From the NCBI GenBank assembly GCA_002104935.1, contig MCGT01000040.1, positions 124,001 to 188,000 of the forward strand: a stretch of 64,000 bases of DNA. The letters are read 5' to 3'. Of the stretch, positions 11,877 to 22,558 are shown one piece after another. The translations under genes were made by a program, and so were the position numbers. Below the pieces are notes generated by a model. It made no database searches. It was not told where the DNA came from and worked only from the letters and a program-made list of their open reading frames with translations. Each line of letters begins with the position of its first letter. Position 1 is the stretch's first letter. The DNA is from Hesseltinella vesiculosa. Taxonomy: Eukaryota > Mucoromycota > Mucoromycetes > Mucorales > Cunninghamellaceae.

Positions 11877-12136
11877 CATCGAGTAAGATGGGTCCGGAGG
11901 ACGAGGCGTAGAAGTGGTAATCCAATGCTTGCACGCTTTTATTATTATATAAAGAATTTTTTTTCATCAATTATTCCCCTTCTTTATCCCTTTGAGCATG
12001 CATGTAGCAGCGTCGTGGGCTATAAGGTGTAGAAGGGGTTGTTACAATTTCAAAATTAAATAAGGGTGTGGAGAACGCAGAAGGGTGGGAGATTACCACT
12101 TTTACGCCCCGTCCTCCGGACCCATCTTACTCGGTG
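11877..12136. repeat. 45-bp imperfect inverted repeat, about 170 bp apart
   Basis: The sequence at 11877-11921 reads, as its reverse complement, almost the same as 12092-12136: 45 positions with 3 differences, centred on CGTCCTCCGGACCCATCTTA. Arms are separated by 170 bp of AT-rich DNA. Its position next to the gypsy integrase relic suggests transposon debris or a foldback end. No gene spans it. Confidence 0.75.
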
Positions 12137-12341
12137 ACTGGCGAATCATCCGAGTCACCGCCAGATTGGTCCTTCGTCCTCGGTTCCGAAGTGGTATTCT
12201 TCTCCGTAGGTCCCACGATGATGATTGCAAGGATTTTTCCCGTTTGTTGGTAGGTCATTTCTTCTTTATCATAGACATTTTCCCATATTGTGCCAATGTC
12301 GCTTGTTAGGCTTCAAATTGGGTTGGGGAACAGATTGGGTA

Positions 12342-12513
12342 CCTAGGCAGTTATGGCACGATTTAACAAAATCCTTGACTTGCTGGTACCAATCAGGCCA
12401 CCAATATGTCGTTGCTTCTTGCCCAAAAGTGCCCGTGACCATCATGGATATGCGTCAATATCACAATCCTTTCATGCTTGGGCGGCACCAAGGCGCCAAA
12501 ATGTCGCAATTGT
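12342..12513 (-). mobile_element. Ty3/gypsy retrotransposon relic (integrase zinc-binding domain)
   Basis: On the minus strand the sequence encodes the HHCC zinc-binding module of a Ty3/gypsy integrase: VPPKHERIVILTHIHDGHGHF, then, in a shifted frame, GQEATTYWWPDWYQQVKDF and VKSCHNC. The HDGHGHFG...YWWPDWY..V..FV.SC..C pattern is characteristic. The two parts are in different frames because of one extra T/A in the run at 12424-12427, and stops surround the fragment. I saw no intact reverse transcriptase, catalytic integrase core or LTR nearby, so this is a dead fragment. Flanking bases (about 12000-12830) may be further decayed element sequence. Confidence 0.8.
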
Positions 12514-12959
12514 GAGTAAAAAAATAATATTGCGTTGGAGTATTTCTAGAGATATTTCCTCGGATGCACCCCATCTTTCCACTAACTTGATAATTGGCGT
12601 TAGCGAGTAGGCTGATCTCGTGGACTTATGCCAGTCCATTGGGATTGCTGACGTGTGCCGACGCGCCCGCATTGCCACCTTGATCATGCGGTTTCTCATC
12701 ATAGGCTGTTTTGTAGGATGGACAATGCCAATGATGGCTGCTATTCCCGTTAGCATCACGCCACAATTCATGGCGTCTCCATTAGCATTATACGATTGGT
12801 GTTAGCTAGTCGCCAACCAGTTTCCACCGTCAAGCCTTCAATGTTGTAAAATTAGGTAAAAAATAAACGCAAAGCAAATCAATTAGAATCCAAAGAGAAG
12901 AAAGAAAGAGAGCGAGTAATATCCCGGAAGTTGCCATTTGGGTTTAAAACACCGACATT

Positions 12960-13230
12960 GAAATTGTCACCCTCCTTCAAAATGAAATGAAAAAAAGAAA
13001 GCGCTGCACAGCACTTTTGAGTGATTTGATCGATCTGAGATTTTCAAGAACTGCGCAAATTCATGAATGATGGTGATACTGAAAAAACCAGGTCGATTGA
13101 GCAAGGTTGCCCAGCCAACTTTTGATCACATTCGTTTTGACACTTCTGATTCCCCAGCTAAAAAAAAACGAAAAACTGGCCATTTTCATCAGGGGACCCC
13201 CAGGCGAGCCGATTAAAAAATCACAGTGCG
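12960..13230. repeat. Dispersed repeat, single-arm relative of the 44.9-45.5 kb foldback element
   Basis: Matches the right arm of the foldback element at about 45320-45560 in order and orientation. Shared blocks include GCACTTTTGAGTGA, ACTGCGCAAAT, AGGTCGATTG, GGTTGCCCAGCCAACTTTTG, TTCGTTTTGACAC/GTTTCTGA and a G-rich end block AGGGGGACCCC(C)AAGGCGA. Diverged by substitutions and small indels. No coding capacity seen. Confidence 0.75.
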
Positions 13231-13567
13231 AACTTGCTCCAATCAGTTCACCTCAAATTTTAAAACATTCTCAGAAAACATACCAAAGTGGAATTTAGCA
13301 CAAGCGCAAGCTCTTACTGTATGAAATGCATGCGAAGGCTGTCGATCTTGGACGAACATGCCAGATTCACTGGTAAAAAAAACGTTCGGCTCAGGAGCTC
13401 ACAAACGGAAAGCGATTTTTCATTGGCTGGTTCATATTCCCCTTTTTCTTTTTTTTCGGAGAGGGGCGTTCTTTCTTTTCGCACGCTCTTCTTTTCCTCA
13501 TCGCCCATGGTTCGTAATCAAATCTTCTCTAGCATTCAGTTCTTCATCAACCCAACATGCACTTGAA

Positions 13568-14382
13568 AGATAGCTAATTGTTGAAACCAGCCTTAACGCG
13601 AATTGTGCCGGTTTGTACAGTGTGATTTTTAAAAAAGCTCTTGCTCATGCCAGTTTATTTTTCATAGCTTGTCAACGATCAAGATGCTTCAATAATCTTG
13701 CTACTGCTCACCATGATCTTCAGTAGAACTATGGTCATTTGTGTAAGTCACGTATTACTTTATACAGTGTAAGCTGTATGTTGGATTGTGAAAAAGAGTT
13801 TGAAAGGTCTTCGCTGATCCTTCGTTCTGTCAATTCACTTATTTTTTTATCTCCTGACGGTGATCACACTGCCTTTTCCGCAGCTGTTACTGAACATCAT
13901 GTCGTTTAGCTATACTCTTCCGGTGTATATAAGAAGTTGCCTGCATTTTGTAAGTTGTGTGTTTGATGTTGGTAGAGACAAGGGGCCCTGCGTTGGATGA
14001 TGCAAAGGAAGAAGCTCTGTATATCGAGATATTCATTTTCTCTCGTTTCTTTTTTATTTTACTCGTCTAGTAGCGATCAATCAGTCGCCACCACTCTCGA
14101 TACTGTTCACCAAGCTCTTCAATGATACGAAGTCCTTGTGTGCAGGATACCTTTTTCACCATGACGTTGAACGTTCCCGTAAAAAACATCGTGCCACCTT
14201 GCATTCATATTCTATCCTCCAAGCAGCGACCAGCCTGCTTCTATAACAGCTGCTACTTCTCATTATGCTTTTCAGTTCCAGTATGCCCGTGCGTACCTGA
14301 TAGTAAAAAACTATTTGTTGAATGCTGTATTAGAGAAAGGTTCTGGCTCATTCCTTGCGTTTTACGATAGCTAATTGTTGAT
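13568..14382. repeat. Pair of 16-bp direct repeats flanking about 0.8 kb AT-rich DNA
   Basis: GATAGCTAATTGTTGA occurs at about 13568 and again at about 14367. The interval is AT-rich and has no gene I can support. The repeat could mark an old insertion, or may be a short shared motif; the flanks beyond 16 bp do not match. Confidence 0.3.
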
Positions 14383-14652
14383 GGCACTTGTCAGTCACCA
14401 ATTTTCAGTATCATTACCTTCACCACTGCTGCTTGACATACTATTACATATCACTCTCTCATATGCACAGCAGGTTTTTCTCTTGTATTACACCGTAGTG
14501 TGCAGTAACAGTTGGTCGTTATCTGAAAGAGTAAAAGGTATTTCGTGATTGGGTATGCCATAGCGGACTGTGAAGGTGCAACCGATAGAAGAAAAAAAAA
14601 TCAGAGCATGCTGCAGGAATCGCTGGACATTTAAAAAGATGGCTGGAAAAAT

Positions 14653-14728
14653 AACCCGCAAAAGGCGGTCAAAAAACCTGTAAAATTGCAGCTTTGCAGG
14701 TTACGTGAGGGGTTGGCATTTGCGGGTT
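14653..14728. repeat. Nested small inverted repeats
   Basis: AACCCGCAAA at 14653-14662 is the exact reverse complement of TTTGCGGGTT at 14719-14728. Inside it AACCTG (14675-14680) pairs with CAGGTT (14697-14702). The next bases repeat the theme (GTTTGCAGGG). The structure could fold as a two-tier hairpin and lies 108 bp before the 304-bp palindrome. Likely part of a transposable-element end. Confidence 0.5.
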
Positions 14729-14835
14729 AAAAACCCTCTGTTTGCAGGGAAAATGACGGTTTTCAGAAGACCCTCGAAATACTCTGAATTACCTTGTGGG
14801 AACCATTTGATTTTTTCCACTGTGGCCGCCAGGTT

Positions 14836-15139
14836 CGAAAAAAAACCCATATTTAGACATAGCCAAAAAAGTGTCAAATTTAAGCAAATACTTGCCTTCA
14901 ATGGGAATGAAAATAATTGTGAGCGATATATTTTTCTTTATATGGGTGGTGGATTTTTTGAAAATATACTTTCCTAAAAAGTATAATTGCTACTTTTTTA
15001 GAAAGTATATTTTCAAAAAATCCACCACCCATATAAAGAAAAATATATCGCTCACAATTATTTTCATTCCCATTGAAGGCAAGTATTTGCTTAAATTTGA
15101 CACTTTTTTGGCTATGTCTAAATATGGGTTTTTTTTCGT
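14836..15139. repeat. 304-bp near-perfect palindrome (long hairpin)
   Basis: Starting with CGAAAAAAAACCCATATTT at 14836 and ending with its reverse complement at 15139, the two arms (about 145-148 bp each) match essentially base for base around a short centre near 14984-14990 (TAATTGC). The only difference I noticed is a shifted base in the run beside the centre (CCTAAAAAG versus CTTTTTTAG). It encodes no recognisable protein. It could be a miniature foldback transposon, a source of hairpin RNA, or a sequencing/assembly hairpin artefact. Confidence 0.9.
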
Positions 15140-15394
15140 ACCCGGGATGACTTGGCTTCCGTCCCCGCAATTGCTTCTTCAGACTTTGACGTTTTTCACG
15201 CGTGTCCTGGAGACCAATTTTTTTTTCGAGATGAGCGCACTCTGTCCTTAAAACGACATTCCCAAGCTTAATCCAAGTGAACTAGACCAGGTTTTTTTTT
15301 TGTACATCATTTTTCCGTTCAGATTTTTTCTAGAAGTGTTTTGCGCCTCTAATTTTTTTTTCGAAATCTTCTGTACCTTTGTATACCGTCGCCG

Positions 15395-15419
15395 TTTTTT
15401 TTTTTTTTTTTTTTTTTTT
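15395..15419. repeat. 25-nt poly-T tract
   Basis: Uninterrupted T run in the AT-rich stretch between the palindrome and the 3' end of the beta-glucosidase gene. Shorter T/A runs of 8-10 nt occur on both sides (15219-15226, 15292-15301, 15353-15361). Confidence 0.9.
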
Positions 15420-15591
15420 GCTGCACGCAGGTAATCACCGATGTTAAAATTGTCACCATCAGCCCAAATAGCTTAAACTAGACAAGCTTGAAACTTCAAA
15501 CAAAGTGCTGCGCTAAAATAATCGTCGAAGGGCTAACCGGGCTGGACACTTGTTGCATTTCAAAATTATTTATTAATTGTGAAGTGTGATG

Positions 15592-18532
15592 TTAAAATTC
15601 AAAGGAGCCGGTTTGACGGATGTCTCTGCTGCTAGCACCAATGTAGAGGATGTACGTGCCTGGGGTGATTTGCCAGTTTCCGTTTTCCCAAACGCTGAGC
15701 TCGCGGCGATTGAAACTAAAGTCGACCGTGGCGGCCTTGCCTCGCTCGATGAAGACCTTTTCAAATCCTCGGAGCAATTTGGGTGGTTCGTTCGCAGCAG
15801 CAGGGAAGCCAATGTACGCTTGGGCCACCTCGGCACCGTCTCGTTGGCCCGTGTTGCTCACCTGGACCGAGGCTCTCACCAGAATGTCGGATGTAGCGCC
15901 CTCGTTTGGATGCTTATCCAGCACTTTTGTTACGACCAAGTTGGCGTAGGCAAAATTAGTGTATGACAACCCATGGCCGAATGCAAACAAAGGCTCGATG
16001 GCGTGCTTGTCAAACCAGCGGTAGCCGCCAAAAACCCCTTCGTCATAATTGACCTGTCGTCAGCAAAACCAAGGTAGGAAGAATAAAAGTTGGTGAGCAT
16101 TCGAACTCCGGCTGTAGCAGAAAAAAAAAGCATGGGTGATCCCTACCTGCAAAGAGAACTGAGCATGAGCCGGGTAATCGTTTTTGTTTCTGGCAATGGT
16201 GATGGGTAGACGGCCACTAGGGTTGACATCACCGAACAGAACATCTGCCAAAGCATTGCCGCTTTCTTGTCCAGGATAACCTGATTTATAAAAAAAGAAA
16301 AGTGTGTTGAGCAGGCTAGTCTGGCACAGGCCATTCATTTTGAATCTCCGTACCAGCCCAGATGACAGCCTTGATATTGGGGTGATCAATCCACGGCATG
16401 AGCACCGCATTGGGCGAATTGATAACCACGATCGTGTTCATATTGGCATCAGCAACTGTGTTTATCTATCGGAAGAGCAAGGGGGGGGGGTACGCAATGT
16501 CAGTACCGAGGCAAACGGCCAGTGTCATTTTTACCAAGCCATTTCCATTTCGTTGCAAGTGGATGGTGGTGCGATCAAACGCTTCCATGGTGAAGACGTC
16601 CGAGAAAACAATAGCGACATCTGCGTCCTTGACTTTTTTGCCAACCCCCAAGATATTCAGGTCGCTATTATCATCCACCACTTCAATGTTCTTGCCTGCT
16701 CGGGTCTTGATTCCTTCCAGTGGCTAGCAAAAAAAAAAAAAAAAAGAAAAGAAATGTCCAGGGGCTACGACTTGCAAGTCATCGCTTTTTCGTTACCGTC
16801 ACCAGATATGGGTAGGTAGCTGAAGCACTACCCCCGCCTTGGGCCACAGTGCCAGTGAGACAAGGGAATGTTCCACAATCGCTGTCGCTCCTTAATTATA
16901 AAAGCGTCCATGAGCAAACCTTTGCGTTCTTTTTTTTTTTTTTTTTTTTTTTTGGGCTGGCATACAAGATCAAGCTGTCAGATGCGTCGGTTCCAACAAC
17001 GGCTATGGATTTGAGCCTGGTGTCTTGGAGGGGTAGGGTTGCATTGATGTTTTTTAGCAGCACGGCCGAGGCAGCCCCCATTTGGCGGACGTATTTTTTG
17101 TGGTCACCTTGGACGTCTTGGCCTTTTGCATTCAAGGTCACGGCTGGAAATCCAGTGTCTTGACGCATTTTATACCAAGCCGCCACCACACGTAGTACCA
17201 TGTCGCGGAGCTAAAGGGAACCGGTTGGGTTGGCTTTTTTTTCATGTTCTGAGAGTTCATCTAGGTCCTTACCGTTTCCTCCTTGACTTGACCAGATTGT
17301 ACAGCGTTCAATAGTTTGGTACCAAATTCCGTTGGTCCTGGCATATTTACATCTTTTGCCATGGAGAGAGAAAAAAGAAAAGAAAAAGGAAGGTCAGATC
17401 GATCTGCTCTGGGTGTTCATTGGGCATCGTCGGAGTTTACCTAGGCCATGGTTGGCGCTATCAGCTGTGCTATGGGTGGCTGACCAGTCCGACACAATGA
17501 ATCCTTTGAAGCCCAATCTGCCTTTGACAATCTGATTTAGGATATAATCGTTCTCGCATGCATATGTCCCGTTGACCTTGTTGTAACTGCACATCATCGA
17601 CACTACCCCGCTCTTTCATGAATAAAAGGTGAGTACCAGCTTGCCGAGGTCAATTTTTTTCGTAAAGCACCTCTATAGCACGCTCAAACGGCCACAAATA
17701 TATCTCATTCAGAGCTTTGTCACCAATATTTGAGGATTCCTGCACCAGAAAAGAAGGGGTGATGATTCAGTCAGGTCTCATGCGAGGATTTTTTCGGTGA
17801 CGTACCAATGTGCGAAAGGTCTCTTGCTCATTGCCAATGAGGTGTTTGGCATTGGCCATCTTTGAAAAGGATGCGGTCAGTCAAGCCCGAGCATGGACTC
17901 TCTCTCTTTTTTTCTCAGCAAAGCAGTCCTTACAACGCCTTTGCTTTGAATGCCCTCGATTGAATATTGAGTGGCCACACCAGCCAAATATGGATCCTCA
18001 CCAAAGCCTTCGAAATTCCGCCCAGATTCAGGGGTACGTGCATTGTTCATCATTGGACCCAGAAGGACATGCGCTCCTTTGTTTCTAAATTCTTCACCCA
18101 GGTATTCGCCTCGTTGTCTGATCGCTTGCTTGTCAAACGAGGCTGCCGCATTGATTCCACTGACTCCGACCGTGATGTTTGTGGTCTTGCGCATCTGAAG
18201 ACAACTCTTTCAGCGACAGCGTTTTTTTTTTTTTTTTTTGGTGGCCGGGGAAAAAAGAAGCTTACTGCAATGGGACCGTCTTGAAAACAGATACTGGGAA
18301 AGAGTCCCTTGACTTCAAAAGTGTTGCCCACGCATGGTCCTGATCCTCCATTGCCAGTGACGGCGTTGACTTTGTCTTGTGTCGACATCTTGTCGACAAT
18401 GACTGCAGCTTTTGCGTAAGCTTCCTCCCATGACAGTGGTGTGATACTGACGTCAGCAGATGATCCTGTGTGTTGAGCTTTGATCCCGACGAGGGAACAC
18501 GCAACTAAAATGCTGACCACTTTTAGTTTCAT
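15592..18532 (-). CDS. Secreted beta-glucosidase, glycoside hydrolase family 3
   Basis: Hydrolyses terminal beta-D-glucosyl residues of cello-oligosaccharides or beta-glucans outside the cell. Twelve exons (18532-18266, 18194-17934, 17859-17806, 17739-17671, 17612-17441, 17352-17273, 17210-16966, 16890-16797, 16723-16535, 16465-16354, 16280-16147, 16053-15592) give 712 residues with every phase matching. Residues 1-20 form a signal peptide. The N-terminal TIM-barrel shows [26 protein letters not shown] and the nucleophile D259 in VSDWSATH. The second domain has PYLVTPLEGI and SGRLPIT. A fibronectin-III-like domain follows ([12 protein letters not shown] ... [12 protein letters not shown] ... 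[11 protein letters not shown]). GH3 assignment is firm; the exact substrate is not. Confidence 0.96.
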
Positions 18533-19679
18533 TGTCTGGCTGAATAAAAAAAAAGAGCGTCTAGAAAAAAAACAGTAGAGAGCAGACAAGAAGAAATGAA
18601 GAAAAGAAAAAAGAAAATGGAATTCGGTTTGTGCGCCCGTTTGAGTTGTGCGCCCCTATTTTTATTAATTTTTTTTTCAGGTCATGCAGCTACCAAAAAG
18701 GAAAATAAAATGGCACGAGTTGCAGACTTTCTCCCATTCTGTGATTCCCCTTGTTCCTCCTGCGGTCTTTGACACCCTCCCGTTATACCCTCATTGGAAA
18801 GCATAATATACAGTGGCCTTCCTTGCAAACAATCTGACCGATCTCTCACTTTTCAACCCTCCATTACGAATTTTGCTTTGTGTCAATGCAACTGTTTGTT
18901 TTTCACAGTCCGACAAACATTCTCAATGCGGTGTTTTCCCTGCATGGTGCTGATTGGCGCGCAGGATGGAATTTTTACAGTAGTAGGGAATCCAGTTGGG
19001 CTCATGCAAACCTAAATCCACAACTGAAATGTCGGCGTGTTGTATCTTTGCTAGAAAGCAAACGAAGCGCCCGCTTGCTTGGTGATCTATTACGGCTCTA
19101 TGTGGCAACGACCAACAAATGAAATGATAAGACAAGCAGCACTATCCAAAAGAAGGGGAGTTCCAAAAGTGAAAAAAAACGCGAGGTCCATCCCGAAGCC
19201 ATTAAAAGACGCGGTAGATCACCATGGCAACAGGTGTTTCATTACTTTCTAGCACCACCTGCAGAAGATTCAGCCCACGTGGAATAAAATTTGAATGCCT
19301 CTCAGCCTGTCAGCTAAAAAATCATCCTGTATCTACAACGATGGAAAAATGGTGACACGGCGGAAGATGAATAGGCAAAGCCATTGTCTATGTGCAGCAA
19401 AAAATGGTTCGATCCTTGGCGGTCCAAAAGGTTAAAAAATCCAAGAAACAGGAAACGACACATTTGCCAATGTAATTTTTGTGCAACGTCTAAAAAAAGA
19501 CACATTTCCTATTTTTATGGGAAGAAGTGTAATGTCGGTCACACCAAGGGAAGAACAAAGGGTCGCTCACTTTCAAACGCCTCCTTTTTTTTTTCCTTAT
19601 TTTTCCCCATTGCTCGTTCCTCTCCCTCTTGTGTCCTTTTTTTTTTTTTTTAGATTGAACGTTTTTTTTTTTTTTTTGC
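18533..19679. other. Intergenic region between divergent genes, 1.15 kb
   Basis: Upstream DNA of both the beta-glucosidase (-) and the SHD1/F-box gene (+). T-rich tracts precede the plus-strand start (19585-19594, 19638-19652, 19663-19677). No gene, RNA or repeat family was recognised. Confidence 0.5.
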
Positions 19680-21767
19680 ATGGCAAACATCACGGACTAT
19701 CCTGTTCGCCATTGGCAAGGTGGAGATGGGGTCTTTGAAGTTGAAGCATCTTTTGTCAGCATCTTTCAAAAACAAAAGATCAAACTACGCAAACTCAATG
19801 GCGCCATCATTGCCATCCCCATGGACAGACTGTCCAAAGAAGACTTGACCTACGTTCAGCAATGTATCGGCACCACCCTACCAACACCCGCCCAAACCCC
19901 CCAGCCTGAGCAGCCAGTGCCTACACAGCCGCAAGCACAGCCTCCCACCCCAACGCCTACGGCGAGCCAACCCCCCACACCTCAGTCGTTCGTGAATGTT
20001 CATCAGCAGCAGCACCTACCAGCCATCGACACCCATTTGCCTACCTCCTATATAAACCTAGCTACCGCCTCAGCCTCAGCCATTCTTTCTCCAGCCGTCA
20101 CCTACACCCAAGTTCGACCTCCACCAACGCTCTCACATTCTACCCCGCACCGAAGCAGCCCCACAGCCTCTGCCCACGCTATACCCCATCCGGATCCCCA
20201 GCGCCAGTCCGTCTACATGAATCCCCACAGTCGCCCTCCTCCTGCATACCGACCAGCCCTGCAGCCTAGTCTTCCGTCCTACTCATCATCTTACCAGCCT
20301 ACCCAGCCCCATCCGTCTCCCTCGGCCAACACCAATCCTAATCGCCGATCGCCAACTGGTGCTCAGCCGCCAACCATGAATGGGGTGTGGTCTCAGCTGC
20401 CGCCTTCTCATCCAGCCACGCGATCTTCCACCATTGTCATGCGCTCAGCTGTGCCCACCTCTCGACCGAACAAAATCCACTCGCTCACTCAGCTGCCCAA
20501 CACCATTATCAGTCGCATCGGTCATTGGCTCGATGTACGGTCACGCCACCAGCTTGCACGGACCTGTCGAAGGGTAAAGAGGAGAAGAAAAAGAACCAAG
20601 GAGTGATAAAAAGTGACTTGTGCACGCGAATTGCTCACCCTTTTTTTTTATGCTCTTTTGGTTTGGTAGGTCCATGCCTTGGTGATGCGACGGGATGTGT
20701 GGTTTTACCTGGACTTCAATGTGGATGACTGGGAGCTGATCAAGGATGAGCAATTCCAAAAACTGTGTGGCAAGCTTCGACAGTTCCAACTGGGGTCGGC
20801 CGTACGGCATGTGGTGTTGGATGGTACTCTGGTGTCGGCTATCTCGGTTGTGTCGGTCTTTTCCACGTTCCCGTCGATCAAATCGCTGTCGATTCGTCAT
20901 TGCCCATTGATGGACCACCAGCAACTCGGCAAATTACTCAGTGGACTGGCCGGTGGCACCCACCTGCGCGAGCTGATCTCTTTTCGCATGGTCAACAACA
21001 AATCCAACAAGCGCATCCATGGTGATGACGTGCAGCAGATCCACCGATGCCTGGAGCGTTTGGCAGACCAGCCCGTGGAGATCGACTGTCATGTTTGTGA
21101 TCAATGCCACATCAATGCCTGCACTGCAACATTGCAATGCATTCATTGTGGTCCTGTGCCTGTGAAACGATGCACTGCCTGCGCCCCAGTGTGTGACCAT
21201 TGTCACGGCCGCACATGTGGCGGGATGCAATGTCAGGTGCAACCGTCCATCATGCTGGCCTGGTATGAGTGTGGTCGACAATGCCAGATCCAGCCTCTTG
21301 TTCTCTGTAGCCAACCCTCGTGCAACGCCTTGACTCTTTCACGTCCCGCACTCCCTGGCCAGCGCCGTTACGCCGAGTGTCCCACCCATGGTCTTGTCCA
21401 TGCCCGCTGCCGGGTCAAGGCCAACAAGTTTGTCTCCAACCTGTGTTCTGGCTGCGACTCGGTTGTCTGTCCTTTTTGTGATCTGCAAAAGTGCGGTGGT
21501 GGGTGCAACAAGCAATGGTGTTATAATTGCATGCCTCGCATGGACGTGCGTCATTGTAAATGTATCCTGATCCGAGGTGCCGGTGCGGGTGGTGCAATCA
21601 CATCCAAGACCAAGATGAGCAAACGCTCTGTATGCGGGCCTTGTCAGCTCACATGTGGCAATTGCAACGACGGCACCTTTTGTCAGCGATGCCTGCCGCT
21701 CCATCAAGAAGAATGCAAGCCAAAGAACAAGAAATTATCCAAAAAGAAAAAGACTAAAAAGAAATAA
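19680..21767 (+). CDS. SHD1-F-box-cysteine-rich protein (unusual fusion)
   Basis: Two exons (19680-20573, 20670-21767) give 663 residues. Residues about 10-65 match Sla1 homology domain 1 (GGDGVFEVEASFVSI, KIKLRKLNGAIIAIPMDRLS), known in Sla1 to bind NPFxD endocytic signals. A Pro/Gln/Ser/Thr-rich linker runs to about 260. A probable F-box follows (HSLTQLPNTIISRI, RHQLARTCRRV; about 263-305), then a leucine-rich part with LRR-like features (about 330-430). From about 438 there is a dense Cys/His region (CDQCH, CIHCG, CDHCHG, CSGCDSVVCPFC, CGPCQLTCGNC) resembling treble zinc clusters, ending in a lysine tail. It may be an SCF adaptor linked to endocytic cargo; that role is inference. Domain order is read directly. 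Confidence 0.85.
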
Positions 21768-22558
21768 TACGCCTCTCTCCTTTAATAAAAATTGCCCTGT
21801 AATAACAATGTACAGTCATTTCCACCTGAAAAAAAAAACCAAGCCAAATCGACCTCCGCCAATCTAGCCCAAGTTTTGCAAGGAATTTGTGTATTGATAG
21901 GTAGCACCACTGCCGCCAAAGTTTGCATAAAACTAGTGAATCGGCGAGAATGATTGACTAGAAAAGGACAGCTCATTTCGATTAGACGGAACAGTACGAG
22001 GGTTGTCAACAATAACCTGTCATCCTCTCAAAATGGCTGGGCCGACTTTTCTTGCCGTGCTCCTAGCTCGGCACCACACATCATTCAATACTTATGCCTT
22101 TCACCATGGTTATTGCTCATCAAGTCCAACGTGGATGCAAAGTTTGAGGCGAATCTGTGGCAGCTTGATTTTGAGGATTGGGTGGTGATTTTTGTACTGT
22201 AAATCGCTCGGGGGACCCCCTTTGCTTTTTTTAAAAAACGAAACCGCTCTACACCACTTTTAATCAGGAAGATTGATGTGAAATTTTGTATGAAAGCCGC
22301 TTGCTATTTGTACCATTCTCCCTGAAAAAATCACATCGATTGGTGAAGGTCACCCAGCCAACTTTTACGCCGAAGCCGTTGCGGAACCTCCGATTCCCCA
22401 GCCAAATTACCGAAGAAAATTAAAACAAAGTCCCTCCAGCCAGAATTTCGTCTCCGCCGATTTTCTACGTGCTGTGGAAAACGAAACGAAAAAAGCGAAT
22501 CGGTTTCTTTTCGTTTTTATTTCCATTTCCTCAAATTGCATCCAATTAATTGAGAGTA
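21768..22558. other. Intergenic region with decayed repeat
   Basis: About 790 bp upstream of NAXE. The part at 22200-22430 contains diverged pieces of the dispersed repeat seen at 13.0 and 45.4 kb (listed separately). The rest shows no gene. Confidence 0.5.
22210..22425. repeat. Diverged copy of the dispersed foldback-related repeat
   Basis: Contains CGGGGGACCCCC near 22210, and near 22340-22400 the blocks CGATTGGTGAAGGTCACCCA, GCCAACTTTT and CGATTCCCCAGCC, which align with the copies near 13.1 kb and 45.45 kb. The order differs from the other copies (the G-rich block lies on the other side), so this may be a rearranged or inverted remnant. Confidence 0.5.

Larger units (their letters stand above)
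11514..15591. other. 4 kb gene-free, transposon- and repeat-rich region
   Basis: Between the acyltransferase and beta-glucosidase genes (their 3' ends face each other) no gene is supported. The region holds the gypsy integrase relic, the 45-bp inverted repeat, a dispersed repeat copy, nested inverted repeats and the 304-bp palindrome. Remaining sequence is AT-rich with many homopolymer runs. Short open frames here lack splice-supported or family-like structure. Confidence 0.7.

Noticed and set aside
15586..15966. Plus-strand open frame over the beta-glucosidase C-terminus
   Set aside because: It is antisense to a well supported GH3 exon and shows no family match. Such frames appear over most GC-rich coding exons here.
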